Shown here in pieces: positions 1 through 6,488 of a stretch of 8,736 nucleotides of DNA. The notes under the pieces were generated by a model that was given only the letters and a program-made list of their open reading frames with translations, made no database searches and had not been told where the DNA came from. The position numbers and the translations under genes were made by a program. How positions within the stretch are numbered: position 1 is the first letter of the stretch; each line of letters begins with the position of its first letter. Source of the stretch: Chloroflexota bacterium (GTDB lineage: Bacteria > Chloroflexota > Anaerolineae > B4-G1); the NCBI GenBank assembly GCA_003648085.1, contig QMOC01000070.1:1-8736 (forward strand), in the 5' to 3' direction.

Positions 1-413
1 GGATGGAGGCCCTGCGGGAGGATTTCAACTGCCAGATGGCGGAGTTCGCCCGCCGGCAGGAAGAGTATTCCCAGCGGATGGCGGAGTTCGCCCGTCGGCA
101 GGAAGAGCATTCCCAGCAGATGGCGGAATTCGCCCGCCGGCAGGACACTTTCGAACAGAGGATGGAGGCCCTGCGGGAGGACTTCAACCGCGCCTTCACT
201 GAGTTCGGCCGCCGGTTGGACGAGCACATCCGGCGCGTAGAGTCCCACATCAGCGCCATCGGTGCCCGCTGGGGCGTCATGGCCGAGGAAGCCTTCCGCG
301 CCGGCTTGGCCAGCATCCTGGATGATCGCGTTGGCATGAAGGTGGAGCGATTCTGGCAGGTGGATACCGAGGGGAAAGTCTTCGGCCGGCCCGATAAAGT
401 TGGAGGAGGCTGA
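1..413 (+). CDS. DUF3782-type coiled-coil nuclease-like protein, 5'-partial and C-terminally truncated (probable pseudogene)
   Basis: The reading frame is open at the left edge, so the true start is probably upstream; an ATG at 3 is only the first in view. About the first 70 residues are charged heptad-like coiled coil with 14-residue repeats (MAEFARRQEE...). A conserved-looking block follows: GARWGVMAEEAFRAGLASIL, then VERFWQVD and VFGRPDKV. This block resembles the region just before the PD-(D/E)XK nuclease core in DUF3782-family proteins, whose function is unknown and which are common in cyanobacteria, archaea and Chloroflexota. In that family a 'V-E-x-D' strand and an 'E-I-K' motif normally come next. 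Here the frame reads VGGG and stops, and I could not find the missing core in the other two forward frames before the next gene. The catalytic residues are therefore absent, and the gene is probably decayed. The family assignment is from memory of the motif pattern; a coiled-coil protein that genuinely ends here is the alternative. Confidence 0.6.
   Translation, partial: MEALREDFNCQMAEFARRQEEYSQRMAEFARRQEEHSQQMAEFARRQDTFEQRMEALREDFNRAFTEFGRRLDEHIRRVESHISAIGARWGVMAEEAFRAGLASILDDRVGMKVERFWQVDTEGKVFGRPDKVGGG
36..161 (+). repeat. Three in-frame tandem 42-bp repeats (14 codons each)
   Basis: Units lie at 36-77, 78-119 and 120-161, each opening with ATGGCGGA(G/A)TTCGCCCG. Units 1 and 2 differ at only 3 of 42 positions; unit 3 diverges in its last third. 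They encode the coiled-coil repeat MAEFARRQ(E/D). A second short repeat, encoding MEALREDFN, flanks the array at 3-29 and 162-188. The array probably grew by slippage or unequal recombination and changes coiled-coil length without breaking the frame. Confidence 0.85.
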
Positions 414-421
414 CCAGCAGT

Positions 422-464
422 CGGAGACGCGCTCTTAACGACCGAGTCGAGGCGAAGGTCTCCG
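422..464. promoter_or_regulatory. Inverted repeat in the gap upstream of parA
   Basis: CGGAGAC (422-428) and GTCTCCG (458-464) form a perfect 7-bp dyad around 29 bases. Inside it is a small nested dyad, CGAC (439-442) and GTCG (446-449). It lies between the end of the truncated nuclease-like gene and the parA ribosome binding site, so it could be an operator or a leader hairpin. No T-tract follows it, and a 7-bp repeat in a gap this size can occur by chance. I see no convincing -35/-10 pair in the 78-base gap, so the operon promoter is not identified. Confidence 0.25.
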
Positions 465-480
465 TGAGAGGTGGGCGGGC

Positions 481-487
481 GAGGGGG
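481..487 (+). promoter_or_regulatory. Ribosome binding site deciding the parA start
   Basis: GAGGGGG ends four bases before the ATG at 492. The longer reading frame would begin at a GTG at 471 and add seven residues (MGGRGGT), but these have no ParA-like character, and ParA proteins normally begin a few residues before the first beta strand, here 'AVIAVANNKGG'. I therefore take 492 as the start. Confidence 0.55.
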
Positions 488-491
488 CACG

Positions 492-1388
492 ATGACCGCA
501 GTGATCGCGGTAGCCAATAATAAAGGCGGAGTGGCCAAGACCACTACTTGTCTTTCGCTAGGGGGCAGCCTGGCCGAGCAAGGTCGGTCGGTCCTGTTGG
601 TGGATCTGGACCCTCAGGCTCACTTGACTCTATCGCTGGGCGTCAAGCCGGAGACGCTGCGACACACGGTGGCCGAGGTGTTGCTGGGTCAGAGTTCATT
701 GGTGGCTGTGAGCCGTGAAACTGCCGTGGATGGTCTGGACCTGGCACCGGCCAATCGGGAACTGGTGGTTCTGGATAAGGTGCTCTACGGACGCCAGGGG
801 TATGAGCACCGGCTGAAACGGGATCTGGACGAGATGCGCTACCAACTCTATGACATCGTCCTGATGGATTGTCCGCCGGCCTTTGGGACGCTCACGCTCA
901 ACGCGCTGACGGCGGCCGATCTGCTCATTATCCCCATTCAATGCGAGTATTATGCTGTGCGCTCACTCCAACAGATGTTCGATATGGTGAGCCTGGTGCG
1001 GCGCAAGACCAACCCACGGCTCAGTTATCGGCTGTTGGTGACCATGCTCGATGTGCGCAATAAGATCCACCGGTTGCTTCTGCGGCAGATACGAGACCGC
1101 TTCCCAGAAGTCCTGTTCCAGACCATCATTCAGGTGGATACCCGACTGCGGGAGAGTCCTGCCTTCGCGCTGCCGGTCACCCGGTACGCGCCTCGTACAC
1201 GCGCGGCTCGTCAATACCGCGCCTTGGCCCAGGAACTGATCTCCTACCTGTCTCCTGTCATTGAATTCACGACGCCGTTGGCCGAGGGAGAAACTCTGTT
1301 CATTAAGGAGCCCGTCGTGTCGGTATCTGCCCCCCAACCACCCTATCCGAGACACGGGGGCGTGGAGATGGGAGTAAGACAACTATGA
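492..1388 (+). CDS. ParA/Soj-family partitioning ATPase (orphan, no adjacent ParB)
   Basis: This is a 298-residue deviant-Walker ATPase. ParA proteins bind ATP as dimers, coat the nucleoid and position DNA or protein cargo. Seen directly: the P-loop KGGVAKTT at residues 11-18 with signature Lys11 and Lys16; the VDLDPQ motif at 37-42; and Walker B DIVLMDCPP at 121-129. The C-terminal family block follows with R/K-rich 'RLRESPAFALPVTRYAPRTR' near 218-237 and then 'RALAQELI'. After about residue 254 there is an extension of about 44 residues ending in a proline-rich stretch, longer than chromosomal Soj proteins of about 255 residues. No ParB or parS site is visible. The stop overlaps the next start as ATGA, so the two genes are translationally coupled. 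That suggests a role in positioning a membrane or protein complex rather than plasmid segregation. A mobile-element ParA or a MinD-type protein is less likely; I see no obvious amphipathic membrane-targeting helix at the C-terminus. Family confidence is high, cargo unknown. Confidence 0.93.
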   Translation: MTAVIAVANNKGGVAKTTTCLSLGGSLAEQGRSVLLVDLDPQAHLTLSLGVKPETLRHTVAEVLLGQSSLVAVSRETAVDGLDLAPANRELVVLDKVLYGRQGYEHRLKRDLDEMRYQLYDIVLMDCPPAFGTLTLNALTAADLLIIPIQCEYYAVRSLQQMFDMVSLVRRKTNPRLSYRLLVTMLDVRNKIHRLLLRQIRDRFPEVLFQTIIQVDTRLRESPAFALPVTRYAPRTRAARQYRALAQELISYLSPVIEFTTPLAEGETLFIKEPVVSVSAPQPPYPRHGGVEMGVRQL

Positions 1389-3940
1389 AGGACGAGCAAC
1401 TGAAGCATCCGCTGGAAGAATTGTTCTCCGATCTTTCACCACCGGCGCCGGAGGGCGAGGCCGAGCCCCCGCCCCCACCCTCTCAGCCGGTGGAGGAAGC
1501 GCCGCTTGAACCGAAGGCCAAACCACCCGCGCCTCCCGAAGCCGGCGCTCCAGAGGATATACGGACCTGGCAGCGGCAGTTGGTTCGGGGGGTGCTTCGC
1601 GTCCTGACCATCGTGGGGGCTCTGGCCCTCGTTGCTGGCTCTTACAATGCCTACACTGAGGGGAAGGCGGGGTTGATCCCCTACTATGTAGGGGCCTATG
1701 TCGTTCTGACCTTGATCACTTTCTGGCGTCACGTTCCCTATGGCGTCCAGGCCGGGACTTTGCTGGGCTTGATTTATGGCCTGGGTGTACTCGGACTATT
1801 CGAGGCCGGGCTGAGCGGCGATGGACGGGTCTTCCTGCTGACGCTTCCTGTTCTGGCGGCCGTTTTTTTCGGCCGAGGAGGGGGCATCCTCACCTTGGCT
1901 GTCACTATGCTGACACTGGTGGCTTTCGCCTGGGCCTTCTCCACCGGCCACATCGTTATCCCGGTAGCACAGCAGGCCAACTCGGCCGATCCTACGGCCT
2001 GGTTGAGCGGCAGCATCGTGTTTTTTATGCTAGGCACCTTGTTGCTGACCTCACAGAACTACCTAATTCCTCGCCTTGCCGCCGCCTTAACCCGGAGTCG
2101 CGGACTGGCCCAAGAGTTGGCTGCCCATCGAGCCAGGCTGGAAGAGCAGGTGGCCGAGCGCACCCGTGAACTTCAGGAAGCCAACTGGCAACTTCAGCGC
2201 CGCGCCCTCCAATTGGAGGCCAGCGCGGAAGTGGGGCGGGCTGCTGCCTCCATCCTCGACATAGATGAATTGCTCAATCGCACCGTGGATCTCATCCGTG
2301 ACCGCTTCGGCTTCTACCACGCGGGTGTCTTCCTGCTGGACGAGGCGGGTGAATGGGCCGAACTACGGGCCGCCACCGGTGAGGCCGGACGGAAGATGCT
2401 GGCTCAGGGGCATCGCTTGGCCGTGGGGGAAACCAGCATGGTCGGCTGGACCGCCGCCCATCGTCAGCCCCGCATCGCCCTCGATGTGGGAAAGGACGCG
2501 ATCCATTTCGACAATCCGCTGTTGCCCCACACACGCTCCGAGATGACCCTGCCGTTGATGGTCGGTGAGCGGCTGTTGGGAGTGCTGGATGTGCAGAGCA
2601 CGGAGGAGGCCGCCTTCGACGAGGACGACGTTCGCACGCTGCGCACCGTGGCCGACCAGATTGCAGTGGCGATTGAGAACGCCCGCAGGTTCTCCGACGA
2701 GGCGCTGCTGTTGGAGGCGACCAGCCCCATCTACCGTGCCAGCCGCCGCCTGACGACGGCGACAACGAGCAGCGAGGTAGCCGATGCAATCATGGACTCT
2801 GTGGCCGAGACGGGGGCCGATGGGTGCGTCGTGGTGGAGTTTGAATACTCGCCTGCCGGTGAACCCGAAGCACTACTGTATCTGGGGGTGTGGCGGCGAG
2901 ATCGAGAGCCGCAATTCCAGGCCGGCATGCGAGTTCCGATCGCAGAGAGCCCCTTTCCCTTCGAGATGGTGAGCACTTTGTGGACGGTGGCCGATGTGGA
3001 GCAAGATGAGCAGTTGCCCCAGAGCGCACGCCGGATTTTTGAAACGACCGAGGCGCGGGCTCTGGCCAACATTCCACTGCGCACCGGGGGACGGGTCGCT
3101 GGACAGGTAGTCGTGTTACGCACCACTCCTGGTCCTTTCTCCGACGCTGCCTTACGTCTCTACGAGATGCTGAGTGACCAGGCAGCGGTGGCGCTGGAGC
3201 GGGCTCGACTGCTCGAGGAGGCACAGCGACGTGCTACAGTCCTGTCCACACTGTACGAAATTGGGCGCAGGATCAGTGCTGCACTCGAATTGGACACGAC
3301 ACTGAATGCAATTGTCGAGAGCACGGCCCAACTGGTGCAGGCCGATAGGAGCATCATTCTGCTGGTGGATACGGAGGAGAAGCGATTGATCAAAGCGGTG
3401 GGTTATGGCTATCCGCCGGAGCCTATGGCAGGGTTTACCTACCAACAAGTTGAGGACGGCATCAGCGGCTGGGTGCTCAGAGAAGGGACCCCAACCATCT
3501 CTGAGAACATCCTGACCGACCCACGCAATACCGGCATTGCACTGGAAGTGGCCAGGAAGGAAGGCGAGGGCAAGTCCATTGTCGTGGCTCCCTTGCTGGT
3601 CAAGGGCCGCGCTATTGGCACTCTGACCGCGGTGAGGAACGTTGAGCGGCCCGTTTTCACCACGGACGAACTGAGGCTGGTTACTATGTTTGCCGACCAG
3701 GCGGCCATCGCTATTGAGAACGCACGGCTGTTCGAGGAGATGCAGCGGCGGGCCGCCCAGGAGCACACCATTCGTGACGTCGTCGAGAAGATCACCGGTG
3801 GTTTCGATGTTCAGACCATTCTGCAGACAACGGTTAAAGAGTTGAGCCGGGTGTTGGGGGCGAGTGATGCTTACGTCGAACTGGCCCCGCTCTCGGAGAC
3901 GATGGGGGCGTCAGCCCGGCCGCTGGAGGAGGGGATGTAA
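1385..3940 (+). CDS. Six-TM membrane protein with three GAF domains and no output domain
   Basis: This 851-residue predicted inner-membrane signalling protein starts at an ATG overlapping the parA stop, with GGAG ten bases upstream. Residues 1-60 are a cytoplasmic arm rich in Pro and Glu. About six hydrophobic helices lie between residues 70 and 225, with the motif 'GLSGDGRVFLLTLPVL' at 142-157 between helices. Next come a coiled-coil linker at about 236-290 (ARLEEQVAERTREL) and three GAF domains at about 293-435, 459-608 and 634-784, each ending in a 'DQ(I/A)AVA(I/L)E(N/R)AR' helix. A tail (about 791-833) looks like the first helix and strand of a fourth GAF. GAF domains bind small ligands or mediate dimerisation; none here has an obvious bilin-type cysteine, so the ligand is unknown. 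No HisKA/HATPase, GGDEF, EAL, cyclase, PP2C or MCP signalling domain is visible. A Pro-rich N-terminal arm could contact ParA, but this is speculation. Confidence 0.9.
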   Translation: MKDEQLKHPLEELFSDLSPPAPEGEAEPPPPPSQPVEEAPLEPKAKPPAPPEAGAPEDIRTWQRQLVRGVLRVLTIVGALALVAGSYNAYTEGKAGLIPYYVGAYVVLTLITFWRHVPYGVQAGTLLGLIYGLGVLGLFEAGLSGDGRVFLLTLPVLAAVFFGRGGGILTLAVTMLTLVAFAWAFSTGHIVIPVAQQANSADPTAWLSGSIVFFMLGTLLLTSQNYLIPRLAAALTRSRGLAQELAAHRARLEEQVAERTRELQEANWQLQRRALQLEASAEVGRAAASILDIDELLNRTVDLIRDRFGFYHAGVFLLDEAGEWAELRAATGEAGRKMLAQGHRLAVGETSMVGWTAAHRQPRIALDVGKDAIHFDNPLLPHTRSEMTLPLMVGERLLGVLDVQSTEEAAFDEDDVRTLRTVADQIAVAIENARRFSDEALLLEATSPIYRASRRLTTATTSSEVADAIMDSVAETGADGCVVVEFEYSPAGEPEALLYLGVWRRDREPQFQAGMRVPIAESPFPFEMVSTLWTVADVEQDEQLPQSARRIFETTEARALANIPLRTGGRVAGQVVVLRTTPGPFSDAALRLYEMLSDQAAVALERARLLEEAQRRATVLSTLYEIGRRISAALELDTTLNAIVESTAQLVQADRSIILLVDTEEKRLIKAVGYGYPPEPMAGFTYQQVEDGISGWVLREGTPTISENILTDPRNTGIALEVARKEGEGKSIVVAPLLVKGRAIGTLTAVRNVERPVFTTDELRLVTMFADQAAIAIENARLFEEMQRRAAQEHTIRDVVEKITGGFDVQTILQTTVKELSRVLGASDAYVELAPLSETMGASARPLEEGM
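3925..3934 (+). promoter_or_regulatory. Strong ribosome binding site inside the end of the preceding gene
   Basis: GGAGGAGGGG lies within the last codons of the 851-residue gene, five bases before the ATG at 3940. Together with the TAATG stop/start overlap (TAA 3938-3940, ATG 3940-3942), it supports this start and translational coupling. Confidence 0.75.
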
Positions 3941-5640
3941 TGCGGAGAGGCATAACTCAGGAGATAGTCATTGAGTTGATATCCGAGTTGCATGCCTGGC
4001 GCATCCGTGCGCTGAATGTTTTGCTGACTATAGCAGTCATTGCCGTCGCGCCGGCCATTGTGCTCGTCATCGTGGAGGCAACCCGCAACCCGGATCAATG
4101 GCCGGCGGCGTTGGTCTTTCTGGCGATTTACCTGTTCATAGTGGGATTGGCCGTCTTTCGTCATATTGACCCGCGCTTGCGGGCGTGGGGTATGTTGTTG
4201 CTGGGCTATGTGGCCGGGGTGCTGGCCTTCGCCCGAGGTGGGCTGGCGGGGGATGGGCGGGTGTATCTCCTGGTGTTGCCGATATTGGCCCTGGTCTTGG
4301 TCGGTATGCGCTCTGGCCTGATTATGGCTATCCTCAGCCTGCTTACTTATGCTGTCTTCGCCATTACCGCCCACCTGGGATTGATGAAAGGGTGGCTGGT
4401 CCACCTGGATAATCCCTTAGCCCTCGCGGATTGGATCTTCGCCGGAGTGCCTTTCACGGTAGTGTTGGTCACGGTTATGACGTTGTTGTGGCTCTTCAAC
4501 CGCTTCCAGATAAGGACGCTGCAAGCCGCACGCCGGACAGCAGCCGAACTATCCCAGGCTCATACGCGGCTGGCAGCGCGCTCGGAGGAACTGGCGCGGC
4601 GTGCCCGACATCTGGAAGCCACCGCCAGGGTGGCCCGGGAGGCCGCCGCTATCCACGACGTGGACGAACTGCTCAATACCACCGTCCATCTCATCTCCGA
4701 CCGCTTCGGCTTCTACCACGCCGGCGTCTTCCTGCTGGACGATGCGGGTGAGTACGCCGTCCTCCGCGCTGCATCCTCCGAGGGTGGACAGCGTATGTTG
4801 GAGCGCGGCCACCGCCTGAAGGTGGGCGAGGTTGGCATCGTTGGCTGGGTTGCCGGCGCTGGGGAGCCCCGCGTGGCCCTCGACGTGGGCGAGGATGCCG
4901 TTTTCTTCGATAATCCTGACCTGCCCCGCACACGCTCGGAGATGGCGCTGCCATTGAAGGTGCGCGATCGGGTCATCGGCGTGCTGGATGTGCAGTCCAC
5001 CGAGGAAGCCGCCTTCACTGAGGAGGACGTGACTGCCTTGCAGATGATGGCCGATCAGTTGGCGGTGGCCATCGAGAACGCCCGCCTCTTCGCCGTCACC
5101 CAGGCCAGCCTGCAGGAACTGAATGCCCTGTACCGCCAGTACACAACCCAGGCCTGGGAGCGTTTCACCGCCGAACGCCCCCAGACAGTCCGGTATATGC
5201 TTGGAACACCTGCGGCGGAGGTCTGGCGCTCCTGCTTCGAGCGCGTCCGGGCCAACGGCGAACCGGTCACGTCGCTAGAGAGGGGGAATGGTAACGAGGG
5301 GCAATATACGCTGGCGATCCCTGTGCGGCTGCGGGGCATCCCCATCGGTGTCCTAGGGTTTCGCCGCCCGGCTGAGCGGGGTGCGTGGCAGCCTCACGAA
5401 CTGGCTATGGTTGAAGCGGTGGCCGAACGACTGGGGTTGGCTCTGGAGAACGTCCGCTTGCTTGAGGAGGCTCAGCGCCGCGCGCACGCAGAGCGCCTCA
5501 CCACTGAAGTCACGGCCAGGATTCGCACTCCGATGGATGTGGATACCATCCTTCAAACAGCGGTCAAGGAGTTGGGTCAGGTCTTACGGGCGGCCCAAGT
5601 CTCTGTCTATCTGACCCCAGCGGAGGAGGAAACGGCCTGA
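3940..5640 (+). CDS. Six-TM membrane protein with two GAF domains and half-GAF tail
   Basis: This 566-residue paralogue of the upstream gene product has six hydrophobic helices (about 24-47, 54-73, 81-98, 106-122, 125-147 and 164-188). They include 'GLAGDGRVYLLVLPIL' at 101-116, matching the upstream protein's motif, so the two membrane domains are related. A coiled coil (about 195-240) leads to GAF1 at 241-384, which carries 'SDRFGFYHAGVFLLDD' and 'DNPDLPRTRSEMALPL'. A second, divergent GAF (about 395-505) begins with 'LYRQYTTQAWERF' and is short in its first half. The C-terminal tail at about 518-558 contains 'DVDTILQTAVKELGQVL' and repeats the start of a GAF fold without its rest. No catalytic or DNA-binding output domain is present. 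GAF1 is about 87% identical to GAF1 of the protein at 6489-8237 and about 69% to GAF1 of the upstream protein. Role inferred: membrane sensor or scaffold acting through partners. Confidence 0.9.
   Translation: MRRGITQEIVIELISELHAWRIRALNVLLTIAVIAVAPAIVLVIVEATRNPDQWPAALVFLAIYLFIVGLAVFRHIDPRLRAWGMLLLGYVAGVLAFARGGLAGDGRVYLLVLPILALVLVGMRSGLIMAILSLLTYAVFAITAHLGLMKGWLVHLDNPLALADWIFAGVPFTVVLVTVMTLLWLFNRFQIRTLQAARRTAAELSQAHTRLAARSEELARRARHLEATARVAREAAAIHDVDELLNTTVHLISDRFGFYHAGVFLLDDAGEYAVLRAASSEGGQRMLERGHRLKVGEVGIVGWVAGAGEPRVALDVGEDAVFFDNPDLPRTRSEMALPLKVRDRVIGVLDVQSTEEAAFTEEDVTALQMMADQLAVAIENARLFAVTQASLQELNALYRQYTTQAWERFTAERPQTVRYMLGTPAAEVWRSCFERVRANGEPVTSLERGNGNEGQYTLAIPVRLRGIPIGVLGFRRPAERGAWQPHELAMVEAVAERLGLALENVRLLEEAQRRAHAERLTTEVTARIRTPMDVDTILQTAVKELGQVLRAAQVSVYLTPAEEETA
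4660..5091 (+). repeat. Dispersed direct repeat, copy 1: GAF1-coding segment
   Basis: This segment encodes residues 241-384 of the 566-residue protein and pairs with 7209-7640. The encoded proteins differ at 19 of 143 positions counted by eye. The 60-base block 4681-4740 differs from 7230-7289 at only three positions. This is recent duplication or gene conversion between operon neighbours. Confidence 0.8.
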
Positions 5641-5681
5641 GCGAGGGCCGAAGAGAGAACAATGTCTGGTGGTCGTCAAGA

Positions 5682-5702
5682 AGCCTCGAGAACGCAGAGG
5701 CT
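5682..5702. other. Weak hairpin in the gap after the second GAF gene
   Basis: AGCCTC (5682-5687) pairs with GAGGCT (5697-5702) around a nine-base loop, within the 96-base gap between the 566-residue gene and the membrane-protein gene. No T-tract follows, so it is not a convincing intrinsic terminator. It could be an mRNA processing or stability element, or chance. Confidence 0.2.
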
Positions 5703-5722
5703 GTGGGATAACAATGGTTGAT

Positions 5723-5730
5723 GAGGGAAG
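5723..5730 (+). promoter_or_regulatory. Ribosome binding site deciding the start of the 7-TM protein
   Basis: GAGGGAAG ends six bases before the ATG at 5737. A TTG at 5731 in the same frame would add two residues but directly abuts this site, so 5737 is preferred. Confidence 0.55.
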
Positions 5731-5736
5731 TTGACA

Positions 5737-6408
5737 ATGAACCAGGAAACGATCACAATACTGACGTCACGGGACAAGTTTGTCCTGGCGTGGCTGGCCC
5801 TGGGCCTGGTTTGGAATTTTTTCAGTTCCCTGGTAGGGTGGGGTTGGATCACGGCAACGATCATCACCTTCGGCATTTTGATCATTGCCGCCATATACAT
5901 CTACCACAAGCGGGATGGCCTGCTGGCGAAGTTTATCCTTTTCGGGGTTATCGCTGGTCTCGTCGAACTGCTGGCCGACCGTTACCTGGTCGAGGTCACC
6001 GGCACGCTGGTCTATGAGAAGGGAGGGCCGTTTCTGCTGCGTTCTCCGCTCTACATGCCTTTTGCCTGGGCCGGCGTGTTAGTGACGCTGGGTTACGTCG
6101 GCTGGCGGCTGAGGCAAGTGCTGGGCCTGCCCTGGGCCACGTTTCTGGCCGGCATCATCGGTGCGATCAACATCCCACTCTACGAGCAATGGGCGCGCTC
6201 GGCCCACTGGTGGTATTACCAAAACACGCCTATGCTTGGTGCCACACCGTGGTATATTATCGTTGGAGAGTTCCTCATAGTCGCCTTGTTGCCTTTCCTG
6301 CTGCAGAAGTTGGAGATTTTGCATCCCGTCCAGATCATACCGTTGGGCATCATTGAAGGACTATGGATCTGGATTTGCTATGCTCTGACTTTTCAGTTGC
6401 TCGGCTGA
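5737..6408 (+). CDS. Unrecognised polytopic (about seven-TM) membrane protein
   Basis: I do not recognise a characterised function. The 223-residue product is very hydrophobic, with helices at about 14-32, 37-56, 64-82, 105-126, 131-149, 171-190 and 198-220. It has no cleavable signal peptide and no soluble domain. Notable polar residues lie in or beside membrane segments: E77, D81 and R82 in 'VELLADRYLVEVTG'; E150 in 'NIPLYEQWARSAHWWYYQN'; E178 in 'YIIVGEFLI'; and E207 in 'GIIEGLWIW'. Repeated intramembrane acidic residues and the W/Y-rich loop at 158-163 suggest an enzyme or ligand-binding site rather than a plain anchor. The pattern is vaguely like integral-membrane lipid or carotenoid-modifying enzymes or an uncharacterised DUF family (DUF6989 comes to mind, unverified). 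It lies in the same direction between two paralogous GAF sensors, so it may be co-transcribed with them; the gaps on either side (about 96 and 80 bases) leave room for separate regulation. Confidence 0.8.
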   Translation: MNQETITILTSRDKFVLAWLALGLVWNFFSSLVGWGWITATIITFGILIIAAIYIYHKRDGLLAKFILFGVIAGLVELLADRYLVEVTGTLVYEKGGPFLLRSPLYMPFAWAGVLVTLGYVGWRLRQVLGLPWATFLAGIIGAINIPLYEQWARSAHWWYYQNTPMLGATPWYIIVGEFLIVALLPFLLQKLEILHPVQIIPLGIIEGLWIWICYALTFQLLG

Positions 6409-6438
6409 TGGAGGGTCTTGCCTCTCGTGGCTTTGGGC

Positions 6439-6454
6439 CTCTGGTGAACCAGGG
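6439..6454. other. Small hairpin with TGAA loop after the 7-TM gene
   Basis: CTCTGG (6439-6444) pairs with CCAGGG (6449-6454), including one T-G pair, around a TGAA tetraloop. It lies in the 80-base gap before the third GAF gene. No run of T follows, so termination is doubtful; an mRNA stability or processing element or chance are alternatives. Confidence 0.2.
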
Positions 6455-6477
6455 CTCAAACTAGGAAGAGAGTGGGG

Positions 6478-6484
6478 GGAGGAG
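6478..6484 (+). promoter_or_regulatory. Ribosome binding site of the third GAF gene
   Basis: GGAGGAG sits four bases before the ATG at 6489 in a purine-rich leader. It is a near-consensus site that supports this start and efficient independent translation after the 80-base gap. Confidence 0.7.
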
Positions 6485-6488
6485 AAAA

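Noticed and set aside
36..161. CRISPR array
   Set aside because: The 42-bp units are directly adjacent without spacers and keep an open reading frame, so this is a coding tandem repeat.
293..440. Phytochrome-like bilin-binding GAF domains (residues 293-440 of the first sensor, and equivalents)
   Set aside because: GAF1 of all three proteins lacks a suitably placed cysteine and the phytochrome-type motifs, and no PHY domain follows. Note that the coordinates given here are residues, not bases.
471..491. Upstream GTG start for parA adding seven residues
   Set aside because: The added Gly/Arg residues come from the purine-rich ribosome binding region. ATG 492 has good spacing to GAGGGGG and gives a normal ParA N-terminus.
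492..1388. Plasmid or prophage partition locus
   Set aside because: No ParB, parS, replication, integrase or transposase gene is visible, and the gene is coupled to signalling genes instead.
3152..3766. 204-codon open frame on the - strand
   Set aside because: It lies antisense to the GAF2-GAF3 part of the 851-residue gene, and its translation has no domain character.
5682..5702. Intrinsic terminator after the second GAF gene
   Set aside because: The stem is only six bases with a nine-base loop and no T-tract; kept only as a weak hairpin.
5731..5759. TTGACA with CACAAT 17 bases downstream, resembling a sigma-70 promoter
   Set aside because: The -10-like element matches only four of six bases and lies inside the coding start of the 7-TM gene, so a transcript from it would miss that gene's start and ribosome binding site. 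Chance is more likely.
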